Below, piece by piece: positions 44,211-53,519 of a DNA stretch of 64,000 nt. Made by a program: the position numbers and the translations under genes. Where the stretch lies: contig CAZOEO010000009.1 of assembly GCA_964578885.1 (NCBI GenBank), positions 1 to 64,000 of the forward strand, written 5' to 3'. Position 1 is the first letter of the stretch. Every line of letters begins with the position of its first letter. Source of the stretch: CAZRHR01 sp964578885. Its GTDB lineage: Bacteria; Bacteroidota; Bacteroidia; CAIKAF01. The notes below the pieces were generated by a model. The model had not been told where the DNA came from, did not search any database, and was given only the letters and a program-made list of their open reading frames with translations.

Positions 44211-45272
44211 ATGTCGCCATTGATGCACCGGGGCAATTTTTGCTATTTGTTCACCTTATTATGGCTAAGTCTTGCGTCCTGCCAAACCGATGAAGCGCTT
44301 CCGGAGCCGACACCCTATACTTTTGACGTGCCCGGTTATTTTGGTTCCGTTCCGCAACCTCTTGACAATAAAGCCACAGTAGAAGGCGTGGCGTTGGGAA
44401 AAAAACTGTTTTTTGATCCCATTTTATCCCGAAACAACACCATTTCCTGCAGCAGTTGCCATCATCCGGAAAAAGCCTTTACAGACGGTTTACCAAAATC
44501 TGTGGGTATCGATGGCCGTATAGGCCGGCGAAATGCCATGGCTTTGGTCAATTTGGCCTGGGCCAATCGATTTTTCTGGGATGGCCGTATTTTTTCCCTT
44601 GAAGCACAGGTGTTGTTGCCCGTGCCGGATCATTTAGAAATGGATTTGCCGTGGGAAGAGGCAGAAGCTCGTTTAAATGCAGATTCTGAGTACCGGCAAA
44701 TGTTCCGGCGTGCCTTTTTACTGGAGCCGGATGAGCCTGTTATGGCTGTACATGTCGCTAAAGCCATCAGTCAATTTATGCGCACGCTCATTTCCTCGGA
44801 TAGCAAGTTCGATCGGTTTGTTCGCGGCGAAACAATGCTTTCTCCGGCAGAGTTGCGTGGCTTTGATTTGTTTCGCACCGAACGCGCCGATTGTTTTCAT
44901 TGTCATGGGCATGATGGATTTGCGCAGTTTACCAACAATTCCATCCAGAATAATGGTTTAGATCCACAGGGCGCTTGGTTGGATTCCGGATTGTATTTGC
45001 ACACGGGACTGCCTTTTCATATTGGATTGTTTAAAACGCCAACGCTTCGCAACATTGCGGTAACAGCGCCTTATATGCACGACGGACGATTTGCGACGCT
45101 GGAAGAAGTCATCGACCATTATGATTCCGGCGGACATCCATCGCAGACGATAGATCCGCTGATGAAATTTGTAGGGGTTGGATTACAATTATCGGCACAG
45201 GAAAAATCCGATTTACTTGCGTTTTTACATACGCTGACGGATGAGGCGTTTTTGGCTCGGCATGTGGAGTAG
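44211..45272 (+). CDS. Di-haem cytochrome c peroxidase (CcpA/MauG family) lipoprotein
   Basis: 353 aa. Lipobox SLASC near residue 24, then two cytochrome c domains with haem motifs CSSCH (about residue 82) and CFHCH (about 225). Conserved family features include LGKKLFFDPILS, TPTLRNIAVTAPYMHDG and the far-C-terminal LLAFLHTLT. It reduces hydrogen peroxide in the periplasm with electrons from small c-type cytochromes, such as that at 27067. A bacterial CcpA is likelier than a MauG, as no amine dehydrogenase genes are near. An alternative start at MHRGNF is possible. Confidence 0.9.
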   Translation: MSPLMHRGNFCYLFTLLWLSLASCQTDEALPEPTPYTFDVPGYFGSVPQPLDNKATVEGVALGKKLFFDPILSRNNTISCSSCHHPEKAFTDGLPKSVGIDGRIGRRNAMALVNLAWANRFFWDGRIFSLEAQVLLPVPDHLEMDLPWEEAEARLNADSEYRQMFRRAFLLEPDEPVMAVHVAKAISQFMRTLISSDSKFDRFVRGETMLSPAELRGFDLFRTERADCFHCHGHDGFAQFTNNSIQNNGLDPQGAWLDSGLYLHTGLPFHIGLFKTPTLRNIAVTAPYMHDGRFATLEEVIDHYDSGGHPSQTIDPLMKFVGVGLQLSAQEKSDLLAFLHTLTDEAFLARHVE

Positions 45273-45329
45273 GTGAGGGGAACCGAGAGAATTTCTGCCA
45301 TCCCATTCATTTAGAATGGATAAAACATC

Positions 45330-45485
45330 TTTTCCTTTTACTGGAAGTAACCAAAGAAAGGACAGACCGCTTCCTAAGGCGTTACTTCGCTCCTAAAAAA
45401 ACGGCTAAAATGGCTCCAGGGATTCACTTCGCCCTCAAGCCGGGCGGGCTTTTATTTTCTTTACGTGGCGAAATAAAGGAAATAA
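45330..45485. repeat. Repeat-like non-coding stretch beside rnpB
   Basis: Between the peroxidase stop and rnpB. It has a coding-like but stop-broken character in several frames and an AT-rich inverted repeat (TTATTTTCTTTA 45452-45463 with TAAAGGAAATAA 45474-45485, one mismatch). I find no gene. It looks like a dispersed intergenic element, but no second copy exists in this window, so that is a guess. Confidence 0.25.
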
Positions 45486-45490
45486 AAAAA

Positions 45491-45846
45491 GGGCAGACCC
45501 GTAAGCCGGGTTTTGTTCTATCCTGTCATTCATCTAGGCGAAGCATCGCTGCTACGCTCCATCGACCTACCCGTTTGGTGTGTCTTTCGACACGGCTCAG
45601 GCCAAGCCCGCACTTATTTGGTCTTTCAGCCCGCAGAGTTTACCCGGAGCCTGGTTACCCAGACAACGCGTGAGCTCTTACCTCACGTTTTCACCTTTTC
45701 CCGGCAGGTTGCCCTGCACAGGTAGTTTATTTTCTGTGGCCCTTTTCGTATTCTGCTTTCGCAAAATCCCAGGAATTACCTGGTGCGGTGCCTTCTGCTG
45801 CCCGGACTTTCCTCCGGCTTGCGCCAGCGACAGGTCGGTCTGCCCT
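45491..45846 (-). ncRNA. rnpB: RNase P RNA (class A)
   Basis: Minus-strand RNA of about 356 nt. The 5' helix GGGCAGACC pairs with the 3' end GGTCTGCCC. GAGGAAAGTCCGGGC, the universal J3/4-P4 core, lies near the 5' end, ACAGAAA in the middle and the P4-distal region near the 3' end. A -7 box sits directly upstream and a T run follows the 3' helix. It is the catalytic RNA that processes tRNA 5' ends. ORFs across it are artefacts. Confidence 0.96.
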
Positions 45847-45849
45847 GCA

Positions 45850-45857
45850 CAAATATA
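45850..45857 (-). promoter_or_regulatory. Promoter -7 box (TATATTTG) of rnpB
   Basis: Exact TAnnTTTG placing transcription start at the first bases of the P1 helix. Confidence 0.65.
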
Positions 45858-45881
45858 CAGGCTATTTCTGAGAATCACTTC

Positions 45882-47141
45882 TTACGAGGCAAATACGTAG
45901 GAAATTACTAGCAATAGACTGCCTATCGCCCAACTTTTTACAGGAATCAACTGGTCTAACGTTATCTTTTCCTTGCGCAGCCAAAAGGCCAGAAGAATCT
46001 TTTCTGCGGAAAATGCCACCACAGTTCCCCATGCCAATCCTTGAATTCCCAAAAAGGGAAATAAGGCCAGACTAACAGTCACGTTTAAAAACGTGTCAAC
46101 GCCAGCGGCCCAGAGGATTTTTCGGCGCTGCCCCGTGCCTAAAAACCAGACTTGCGGCATCCATAACCTGGGAATCAACAGTAAAAGAAAAATTTGAAAA
46201 ATACCGGCGGCCGGAGCAAAATCGGGCGTAAAAACCGTCTGAAACAAAAAAGGCGCCATCCACATGAGGCCAATGGACACGGCAAAAAGTGGCCAAAGGT
46301 ATTTTTTGACCCTTTCACGAAGCACCAAAAGATCCGCTTTTACTCGGGTAAAAGGAGCCATGGCCTCACTTAGTGCCGCCATAAGCATTACAGAAAGGGG
46401 TAATTCTCTGGCACCATATTGGAAAATGGCGAGCTGATCCGGAACAAATCTCCGGACCAAACCGGCATCAATATGTGGCGCATAACCGGTAAGAATGCCA
46501 ACCAGTAAAAGGGGCAAAGTTCCCTTTTGCCAGCGGGGTTTTTCCCGCCAGGGCTGCACATAGATTACTAGTAAAATCCAACGCAGAATGCCCAAAAAAG
46601 CGAATCCGCGAACCATGGCTTCTGGGTTGCCGGTATATGCGCTGCCAATGAGAAAGAGGGGAATTAAAGGCTGTAATCCGAATACCGACATCCAGAGCAG
46701 CCGGGATTTTTTTTCAATCATCCAGGCGTATTCCAGCAACAAACTTACGGGATAGGTAAGAAACCAAAGCGAAAGCCAAAGGGTAATGTTGGCCGATTCT
46801 TGTACATGCCAGAAGGAGAAAATCCAGTCATGAAGGGCGTAAAAAAACATGGCTACCACCCCGGCATAGCCCATCATGGTCCAAAAAATGGTTCTTAAAG
46901 TGGCTTTTCCTTGAAAATTTTCTCCGGCCAAAGTTTGAAAACAGCCATTCACCCAAAAGGATGAACCGGCTACCATTACCAGTAAAAAAGTTTCAAATAA
47001 GGCGATATAAGTTTTTGAAAAACCGAGCTTTGCAAGAAATACTCCTAAGCTCAGCATCATCAAAAAACGCATGAAAATATAGGCTTGCCAGGCCCCGAAA
47101 GCAGAACCGGAAAAGAATAGATATGTTTTTTTTTTCTGCAA
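45882..47141 (-). CDS. Polysaccharide flippase-like membrane protein
   Basis: 419 aa with about 12 hydrophobic helices and short loops, in the pattern of the MOP/PST flippase superfamily (Wzx-like). The start is a TTG (MQKKKTYLFF). An ATP site or other enzyme motif is absent. Lipid-linked sugar or antigen export is the most likely role, but no glycosyltransferase genes lie nearby, so this is a fold-level call only. Confidence 0.65.
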   Translation of the reverse strand: MQKKKTYLFFSGSAFGAWQAYIFMRFLMMLSLGVFLAKLGFSKTYIALFETFLLVMVAGSSFWVNGCFQTLAGENFQGKATLRTIFWTMMGYAGVVAMFFYALHDWIFSFWHVQESANITLWLSLWFLTYPVSLLLEYAWMIEKKSRLLWMSVFGLQPLIPLFLIGSAYTGNPEAMVRGFAFLGILRWILLVIYVQPWREKPRWQKGTLPLLLVGILTGYAPHIDAGLVRRFVPDQLAIFQYGARELPLSVMLMAALSEAMAPFTRVKADLLVLRERVKKYLWPLFAVSIGLMWMAPFLFQTVFTPDFAPAAGIFQIFLLLLIPRLWMPQVWFLGTGQRRKILWAAGVDTFLNVTVSLALFPFLGIQGLAWGTVVAFSAEKILLAFWLRKEKITLDQLIPVKSWAIGSLLLVISYVFAS

Positions 47142-47167
47142 GCCCTGTGTAATTCAAATTCCCATTA

Positions 47168-47175
47168 TATATTTG
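47168..47175 (+). promoter_or_regulatory. Promoter -7 box (TATATTTG) of tRNA-His
   Basis: Exact TAnnTTTG, 14-15 nt upstream of the tRNA 5' end. Confidence 0.65.
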
Positions 47176-47189
47176 CATCCACAAAATCT

Positions 47190-47264
<75 letters not shown>

Positions 47265-47267
47265 CCA

Positions 47268-47298
47268 AAAAAAGCTGCTTTTTCAAGCAGCTTTTTTC
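47268..47298. terminator. Bidirectional terminator between tRNA-His and the methyltransferase gene
   Basis: AAGCTGCTT and AAGCAGCTT arms with A and T runs on either side; it serves tRNA-His on the plus strand and the convergent gene on the minus strand. Confidence 0.85.
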
Positions 47299-47300
47299 TT

Positions 47301-48197
47301 TTACAATTTACCATATTGTACCTTAGAAAGAACACCTAAAGGCAGTACACGCCCAAAGCTATCTTTTAAGCCCAACTCTCCGCAGGAAATGTCCGGATCA
47401 CCAGGCATGGTTTCTTTCAATAAGTTATCTATGACCAGGCTCGAAAATCCTAGCGAGTAGGTGTTTAAAATTAGCCATCCGCCCTTTTGCTGCACAAGTT
47501 GCCCGGTAAGTTCGAGCAATTCTCGAAGCATTTTTTCCAGTTTCCAACTTTCTCCAGAAGGTCCGTGTCCGAAAGCAGGTGGATCCATAATGATGCCTTC
47601 GTACGTTTTTCCGCGTTTTACTTCACGCTGGATAAATTTCATGGCATCTTCCACCACCCAACGGATATCTGTAAGCCCTGAGCTTTCCATATTGCGTTTA
47701 GACCAGCCGACTACCTGACGGATAGAATCTACATGATAGGTTTCGGCACCAGCCGCTCTGGCGGCCAGACTGGCTCCACCGGTGTACGCAAATACATTCA
47801 GGCATTTTCCACCTTTCAGCGGACCTTGCATGTTCTGATAAATGGTGTCCCAATTCAAATGTTGTTCGGGAAAAATTCCGACATGTTTAAATCCGGTTAA
47901 GGCCAGGTGAAACGTGAGTTTGGGGCCATCGGGCAGGGTATAATGGATTTCCCATTGGTCGGGCATGGATTTCAGTTTAATCCATCTGCCGGAATGCGAT
48001 CCTGTACCTTGAAATTTCACATGGGCCAATTTTTCCCAGGTAGCGCGGTCTTGAGCGGGTTTCCAAATGGCCTGGGGTTCCGGACGAATGGTAATATATT
48101 CGCCAAAACGTTCAAGTTTTTCGAAATCGCCACTGTCTAGCAGAGCATAATCGTCCCAACCTTTGGTAATATGTACGGGAATAGCGTGCATGGTCAT
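47301..48197 (-). CDS. Class I SAM-dependent (rRNA) methyltransferase, RlmI/RlmK-like
   Basis: 298 aa. N-terminal RNA-binding-like part, then a Rossmann methyltransferase with CLNVFAYTGGASLAARAAGA as SAM motif and MDPPAFGHG as catalytic motif. This set is that of the 23S rRNA m5C/m7G RlmI/RlmK group, though the protein lacks an obvious PUA domain. It overlaps the thioesterase gene (ATGA). Confidence 0.8.
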   Translation of the reverse strand: MTMHAIPVHITKGWDDYALLDSGDFEKLERFGEYITIRPEPQAIWKPAQDRATWEKLAHVKFQGTGSHSGRWIKLKSMPDQWEIHYTLPDGPKLTFHLALTGFKHVGIFPEQHLNWDTIYQNMQGPLKGGKCLNVFAYTGGASLAARAAGAETYHVDSIRQVVGWSKRNMESSGLTDIRWVVEDAMKFIQREVKRGKTYEGIIMDPPAFGHGPSGESWKLEKMLRELLELTGQLVQQKGGWLILNTYSLGFSSLVIDNLLKETMPGDPDISCGELGLKDSFGRVLPLGVLSKVQYGKL

Positions 48198-48628
48198 TTT
48201 TTGTTTTGAAGAAGTGAAACCGTTAATTGGGCATTGGCCACAAGTCGGTCTTGAGGGTCAAAGATAACAATGGACCAGACTTGGGTGCTTCCGCCCAAAT
48301 GAATAGGTGTAGCTTTTCCCCGCACCGGTCCTTCGTTTTCCCTGACACCTCGGATATGTTGAATGTTTAAAGAAAGTCCCACAGGCGATTTTTCTTCTGG
48401 ATTTACAGTGAGCAAAGCCGCGATGGAACCAAGTGTTTCAGCCAAAGCAGCGGAAGCGCCTCCATGCAAACGACGCATGGGTTGAACTGTTCGTGCATCC
48501 ACTGGCATTTCGCCCCAAAGGCTGTCATCTGTGATGGCCGTGATGCGAATATCCAAATGATCCACCATGGAATTGGCAGATCTGGATTGTATCATTTCCG
48601 GGGTAATTGAAGGATTAAACCAAATCAT
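48194..48628 (-). CDS. Hotdog-fold PaaI-type thioesterase
   Basis: 144 aa from the ATG at 48628 (MIWFNPSITPEMIQ), which overlaps the end of the WD40 gene by 14 bp; the longer open frame lies in that gene. RRLHGGASAALAETLGS is the hotdog active-site helix. Members hydrolyse small acyl-CoAs such as hydroxybenzoyl- or DHNA-CoA; in a menaquinone maker the latter is possible but unproven. Confidence 0.82.
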   Translation of the reverse strand: MIWFNPSITPEMIQSRSANSMVDHLDIRITAITDDSLWGEMPVDARTVQPMRRLHGGASAALAETLGSIAALLTVNPEEKSPVGLSLNIQHIRGVRENEGPVRGKATPIHLGGSTQVWSIVIFDPQDRLVANAQLTVSLLQNKK

Positions 48629-49550
48629 GTGTGGAAGTAATAAAGGATGAAAGTTGCCAAACGCCAATGGTTTTATCGTCTCCGGCAGTAAAAACCCATT
48701 GTCCATCATCGGAACAGGCCAAGGCATTGATGGAATGTCGGTGACCCTGATCTGCCTTTCTAACCATTTTTCCTAATGGCTGTAAAGGTTGTGTATGCCA
48801 GATTTTTACAGACGCATCTCGGCTTGCGCTCAAAAGCCAGGGTTCGGAAGGGTGGGACATCAGTCGGTAAATGGCATAATGATGTGCCGGCAAGGAAAGT
48901 AGTTTTTCTCCTGTAAGGCCATCCAGAACGTACAAATGTCCATCTCTTCCGGCCGTCACGATTTTAGAGCCGGTGGCATTCCACCAGGCTGTGTGTAATG
49001 GAAAATCACTAACACGCACGGTTTTGATGACTTGTCCTGTTGTGGCGTCTAACCATACCAAATGACCTGAAAAACCGGTGGCCAACACTTGTTCACCATT
49101 CGGATGAAGGATTAGTTCTCTGATTTTTCCATGAGAAAGCGCCGTAGACCAGCGTGGTTTCCCTTCGGGTAAATGAATGGCTTGTACCACACCATCTGCG
49201 CCTGAGGTCAGCAAGCAAGATGCTGATTTTAGATAGGTGAGGGCAAAAATACCACTACGATGTAAGGTCCAAACGTGAAGCACTTTTTTCTGATCGATGT
49301 CCAAAAGCACACAATTTCCATCGGCCTGCCCAATGGCAAGGCACCGTAATTCGGGAATCCAACAAAGGGAATACACCGTCGCTGTGGCTTGCGCAAGGGC
49401 CTCTGCTTCTTGTTGCGCGATGTTCCATTTGGCGATCCAACGGTCTTCACCTGCTGTGATAATGGTCTTTTCTTCAGAAAGATACACCATGGCGTAAATG
49501 GGTCGCTGGTGTCCGGTAAGTCGCAGGAAGGGTAACGCTGGGTTACTCAT
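48615..49550 (-). CDS. WD40-repeat beta-propeller protein
   Basis: 311 aa of seven-ish WD repeats, seen as repeated GH/GD-x20-S/T-x-D/W units (INALACSDDGQWVFTAGDDK, then TIGVWQL). No signal peptide and no other domain, so it is a cytosolic scaffold. It overlaps the PorE-like gene by 8 bp and the thioesterase gene by 14 bp, so is coupled to both. The partner is unknown. Confidence 0.8.
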   Translation of the reverse strand: MSNPALPFLRLTGHQRPIYAMVYLSEEKTIITAGEDRWIAKWNIAQQEAEALAQATATVYSLCWIPELRCLAIGQADGNCVLLDIDQKKVLHVWTLHRSGIFALTYLKSASCLLTSGADGVVQAIHLPEGKPRWSTALSHGKIRELILHPNGEQVLATGFSGHLVWLDATTGQVIKTVRVSDFPLHTAWWNATGSKIVTAGRDGHLYVLDGLTGEKLLSLPAHHYAIYRLMSHPSEPWLLSASRDASVKIWHTQPLQPLGKMVRKADQGHRHSINALACSDDGQWVFTAGDDKTIGVWQLSSFITSTHDLV

Positions 49551-51159
49551 TGATCAGAAGAAATACACGAATGGCGTAAGACGTTTTCCCCGGAGTTTCA
49601 GGTACAAAGACCTGTTCTGTAAAAGGCTTGAAACCCGTAGCGCGAATTTCCACATCGTAGGTCATGTTTCCGGGAAGGGTCGACAAAAAGTTTCCTGATT
49701 CGCCAGACTCGACTTCCTGAACCACTTTTCCTGTGGAATCTTTTACAACCATAGTGACGCTCAGGGGCTCGGCCGTCGCTTGCGCCATAACTTTTCCCTT
49801 AAATACCGAAACGGTTGGCGTGGTGCCTTCCTGATTGGTGCCAACCACGTCCGGATAGATATAATCGCTTAAATCTACCTCAAAAATATCAAAGGAATAA
49901 TCCATGGACTCTGGCCTGCGACTGGTTACATAACCGGTAGTTCCCTCCGTATTCACGTAAAAATAAGACTCATCTCCAACGGAATTAATGGGATATCCCA
50001 TGTTCATGGGTTTAGACCATGCGCCATTGCTCCAGCGGGAAAAATAAATATCGTATCCACCCATGCCGCCGGGACGGTTAGAGCTAAAAAATAAGGTTTT
50101 TCCGTCTGGGTGAAGGTAAGCGGAGTTTTCATCGAAAGGTGAATTCACGTCTGCTCCAAGGGGTTTCGCATCGGCAAATCCGAACTTTCCTTTGCGGGTG
50201 GCGGTCCATAAATCGCCTTGTCCCAACGTTCCCTTCACAGGTTTCTCGCTGATGTAAATCACTGATTTTCCATCGGCAGCCAGGCTAAGTGACGATTCGA
50301 AGTAAGAAGAGTTGAGGTCACCATCCAGGAGCACAGGAGCGCGGAATAGTCCATTTTTCTTAGCGCGGGAATAATAAATATCTCCACCACCGGTTTTGCT
50401 CGAAAACAGAAAAACAATGTTACCATCCGGAGAAACAGAAAGCGCTGCATCGTGGCCTGTGGTGTTGATTTCACCTGGTAAAGGAAATGGTTCTTCCCAT
50501 AGGCCGGTGGCGGAATCTTTATTCATCCACCAAATATCTTGAAATGGAATACCGATATGTGGATCTACGCCACTGCCTTTGTTTTCCGGCCGTGCCGTGG
50601 TAAAAACCATCACCTGGCCATCCGCACTCAGGCATGCGGTATTTTCCATATGTTCGGTATTGATAGACGTCATGGGGGAAAGGCGTGCACGACTAGGCTG
50701 CTCCATTTGCATACGCGCCATTTCCACTTCTCTTAAATATTGGTTGACCTCGTGTTGCTGAACAGCTTTTCCTTTTAACCTGCTTTTAAACTTCTGATAC
50801 CAAATACTGGCCTGAGGCAACATACCATTTCTATGGTAAGCGATACCGAGAAATAGGGGCAAATCGTTGTGCGCCGTGGAGTCTTGCTTCCATGCTTCTT
50901 CAAGCAAAGACAATGCTTCTGTGTAACGGTGAAGCGCAAGACCGGCCCGGGCTTGAAGTACTTTTAGACTGGCCTGTCCTGGATTATCGCGTACCAATCC
51001 CATGTATTGCACGTATGCTTCGGGATAATATTCCAAACGAAAGTTGTCATTGGCGGTGGAAAGCCTCATCCGGTCGCCTGGACTCAATCCCTTTTGTGCA
51101 TTTACACATAAGAATAAAGTACTGAAAGTGATTGTTATAATTCGGTTTAGCTGCATCAT
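49543..51159 (-). CDS. PorE-like TPR - PD40 propeller - carboxypeptidase-regulatory-like protein
   Basis: 538 aa. Signal peptide (about 1-21), a TPR-like helical part (about 30-165), a PD40/WD-type propeller (about 180-440, with repeats such as LSVSPDGNIVFLFSSKTGGGDIYY in overlapping pieces LSVSPDGNIVFLFSS and FSSKTGGGDIYY; SAYLHPDGKTLFFSSNRPGG), and a C-terminal beta domain (about 450-538). This is the PorE/T9SS-associated layout without its usual OmpA peptidoglycan-binding end: the reading frame closes at LLINE. Surface or outer-membrane attachment would then need another means. Confidence 0.78.
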   Translation of the reverse strand: MMQLNRIITITFSTLFLCVNAQKGLSPGDRMRLSTANDNFRLEYYPEAYVQYMGLVRDNPGQASLKVLQARAGLALHRYTEALSLLEEAWKQDSTAHNDLPLFLGIAYHRNGMLPQASIWYQKFKSRLKGKAVQQHEVNQYLREVEMARMQMEQPSRARLSPMTSINTEHMENTACLSADGQVMVFTTARPENKGSGVDPHIGIPFQDIWWMNKDSATGLWEEPFPLPGEINTTGHDAALSVSPDGNIVFLFSSKTGGGDIYYSRAKKNGLFRAPVLLDGDLNSSYFESSLSLAADGKSVIYISEKPVKGTLGQGDLWTATRKGKFGFADAKPLGADVNSPFDENSAYLHPDGKTLFFSSNRPGGMGGYDIYFSRWSNGAWSKPMNMGYPINSVGDESYFYVNTEGTTGYVTSRRPESMDYSFDIFEVDLSDYIYPDVVGTNQEGTTPTVSVFKGKVMAQATAEPLSVTMVVKDSTGKVVQEVESGESGNFLSTLPGNMTYDVEIRATGFKPFTEQVFVPETPGKTSYAIRVFLLINE

Positions 51160-51162
51160 AAG

Positions 51163-52050
51163 TTAAGGGTAAATGGTATGTGCACAAGCCTCAAACGTAT
51201 TCCAGAGTAATCCTACTCTTGTCATTGGGCCAACGCCTCCCGGCACTGGTGTGAGAAAAGATGCTTTTTGTGCCACTTCTTCTGCCAAAACATCTCCTAC
51301 AAGTTTCCAGCCACGAGGTGCTGAAGGATCCTGAACTCTTGTGGTGCCTACATCAATCACCACTGCGCCTTCTTTTACCATGGCGCCATTTACCATCCCT
51401 GGGCGACCTGTGGCCACAATGAGAATATCTGCCTGAAGGGCTAATTCTTTCAGATGATTGGTGCGGCTATGTGCGAGTGTCACGGTGGCATTTCCTTGTG
51501 GTGTGGCCCGGGATAAAAGAACGGAAATGGGTGTTCCTACAATATGACTTCTCCCAATCACTACGCAATGTTTTCCCTCCACCGGAATCTTATAAGCGGA
51601 AAGTAAGGTAGAAATTCCCCAAGGCGTAGCAGCCACAAAACCAGGCAAACCTGCCATCAGACGGCCAGCGTTTTCGGGGTGAAATCCATCTACATCTTTA
51701 GAAGGATGTATGGCCAACACTACGGCTGATTCTTCAATGTGTTTAGGAAGAGGGAGCTGAACAATAAATCCATCCACATCTTCCCGTTCATTGAGTTGAT
51801 GAATAACGGATAAAAGCTCTGACTGAGTAATGGATTCCGAAAAACGGAGCAGGGTAGAGGTGTACCCAATTTCCTCACAATCTTTTACTTTGAACTGCAC
51901 ATAACTCTCGCTGGCACCATTTTCTCCCACCAAAACAGCGACCAGATGTGGCGGTCTAAGTCCAAGTTTTAACCGCATGCGCACTTTTTCGGCCAAATCT
52001 TCTTTGACCTGAAGGGCTATTTTTTGTCCGTCTAAACGCTGTGCGGCCAT
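51163..52050 (-). CDS. folD: Bifunctional methylenetetrahydrofolate dehydrogenase/cyclohydrolase
   Basis: 295 aa cytosolic one-carbon enzyme producing 10-formyl-THF from 5,10-methylene-THF with NADP. Catalytic lysine in YVQFKVKDCEEIGY, QLPLPKH, the NADP site GRSHIVGTPI and the PGGVGPMTRVGLL end are the family signatures. It lies 4 nt upstream of the PorE-like gene in transcription order, and directly after ffh, so an ffh-folD-PorE run is likely. Confidence 0.95.
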   Translation of the reverse strand: MAAQRLDGQKIALQVKEDLAEKVRMRLKLGLRPPHLVAVLVGENGASESYVQFKVKDCEEIGYTSTLLRFSESITQSELLSVIHQLNEREDVDGFIVQLPLPKHIEESAVVLAIHPSKDVDGFHPENAGRLMAGLPGFVAATPWGISTLLSAYKIPVEGKHCVVIGRSHIVGTPISVLLSRATPQGNATVTLAHSRTNHLKELALQADILIVATGRPGMVNGAMVKEGAVVIDVGTTRVQDPSAPRGWKLVGDVLAEEVAQKASFLTPVPGGVGPMTRVGLLWNTFEACAHTIYP

Positions 52051-52058
52051 GAAAAAAA

Positions 52059-53399
52059 TTATCTGTTTAAACCCGTTCGGGGCATTTGCTTCATCATGCG
52101 GGCCATTTGTTCTTTATTGCCCATCATTTTCATCATTTTGCGCATGTCGTCGAATTGTTTCAACAATTTGTTGACTTCTTGCACAGAGGTGCCGCTTCCC
52201 ATCGCAATGCGCTGTCTTCTTGAGCCATTAATCACATGTGGTTGTTTTCTTTCCAATGGCGTCATGGATAAAATGATGGCTTCGAGTCCTTTGAAGGCAT
52301 TATCATCTATATCAAGATCTTTCACGGCTTTGCCGACACCCGGAATCATTCCCATCAAATCTTTGATGTTACCCATTTTTTTGATTTGGCGAATCTGGGC
52401 CAGAAAATCGTCGAAATCAAACTGATTTTTCTCGATTTTTTTCCTGAGTTTTTCTGCTTCTGCCTCGTCAAATTGTTCTTGTGCCTTTTCGACCAAAGAG
52501 ACAATGTCGCCCATGCCCAGTACACGATCTGCCATCCGTGAAGGATAAAACAAATCAAGGGCATCCATTTTTTCGCCGGTACCGACAAACTTAATGGGCT
52601 TTTGCACGACGGACCGAATAGATAAGGCCGCTCCTCCACGAGTGTCACCATCTAATTTAGTGAGCACTACGCCATCAAAGTTCAATCTATCGTTGAAGGC
52701 TTTGGCCGTATTCACCGCGTCTTGACCAGTCATGGCATCTACCACGAAAAGGATTTCGTCCGGCTGCAATGCTTGCTTAAGGCGTGCAATTTCCTCCATC
52801 ATGGCTTCATCCACGGCCAAACGACCGGCGGTATCCACAATAACGGTTTGAATGTTTTTAGCGCGTGCCTCAGCTACCGCTCGACGGGCGATATCTACCG
52901 GGTCTTTCGAATTTTTATCTGAAAAAACAGGAAGACCAAGTTGTTCGCCTAAAACATGAAGTTGGTCTATGGCGGCAGGACGATACACGTCGCAAGCCAC
53001 CAAAAGGACGGAACGCTGTTTTTTTGAACTAATATATTTTCCAAGTTTTCCGGTAAAAGTGGTTTTTCCTGAACCTTGTAAACCTGCCATCAGGACCACG
53101 GCGGGTTGACTTTTTAGATTCAAATCACTTTTATCGCCGCCCATGAGTGCGGTTAGCTCTTCATGAACGATTTTTACCATTAACTGTCCCGGCGAAACGC
53201 TAGTAAGAACTTCTCGTCCAAGTGCCTTTTGCCGAACTGTGTCGGTAAAATCCTTAGCAATCTTATAATTCACGTCCGCATCCAACAAGGCACGACGTAC
53301 CTCTTTCATGGATTCCGCCACGTTCAACTCCGTAATCTTGTGCTGTCCTTTTAACAGCTTAAAGGCTTTGTCGAACTTCTCCGATAAATTTTCAAACAT
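52059..53399 (-). CDS. ffh: Signal recognition particle protein Ffh
   Basis: 446 aa. NG GTPase domain with GLQGSGKTTFTGK (P-loop), DTAGRL and TKLDGDTRGGAAL, then the Met-rich M domain (about 320-440), which binds the signal peptide and SRP RNA and ends in MMKQMPRTGLN. The start is the ATG at 53399 (MFENLSEKFDKAF), because a -7 box at 53421-53428 lies upstream, inside the longer open frame. It pairs with the SRP RNA at 34.4-34.5 kb. Confidence 0.96.
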   Translation of the reverse strand: MFENLSEKFDKAFKLLKGQHKITELNVAESMKEVRRALLDADVNYKIAKDFTDTVRQKALGREVLTSVSPGQLMVKIVHEELTALMGGDKSDLNLKSQPAVVLMAGLQGSGKTTFTGKLGKYISSKKQRSVLLVACDVYRPAAIDQLHVLGEQLGLPVFSDKNSKDPVDIARRAVAEARAKNIQTVIVDTAGRLAVDEAMMEEIARLKQALQPDEILFVVDAMTGQDAVNTAKAFNDRLNFDGVVLTKLDGDTRGGAALSIRSVVQKPIKFVGTGEKMDALDLFYPSRMADRVLGMGDIVSLVEKAQEQFDEAEAEKLRKKIEKNQFDFDDFLAQIRQIKKMGNIKDLMGMIPGVGKAVKDLDIDDNAFKGLEAIILSMTPLERKQPHVINGSRRQRIAMGSGTSVQEVNKLLKQFDDMRKMMKMMGNKEQMARMMKQMPRTGLNR

Positions 53400-53420
53400 G
53401 CGTAAATAGCTTTCTACGCA

Positions 53421-53428
53421 CAAAGATA
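53421..53428 (-). promoter_or_regulatory. Promoter -7 box (TATCTTTG) of ffh
   Basis: Exact TAnnTTTG, 21 nt before the ffh ATG. Confidence 0.6.
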
Positions 53429-53483
53429 GGCCAATAAATGGCAATCCGAAGGCCTTTTTACTGGTCTTCCTTCGGCTTTTTTT

Positions 53484-53491
53484 TACATTTG
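53484..53491 (+). promoter_or_regulatory. Promoter -7 box (TACATTTG) of the C1 peptidase gene
   Basis: Exact TAnnTTTG, 28 nt before the ATG; it faces away from the ffh promoter 55 bp off. Confidence 0.55.
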
Positions 53492-53519
53492 TTTGTCAAT
53501 ATCTTAAAAATCTTTTCCA

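Noticed and set aside
45410..45900. Several ORFs across the RNase P RNA
   Set aside because: The RNA's universal core and paired ends are clear; these ORFs are artefacts of a structured RNA gene.
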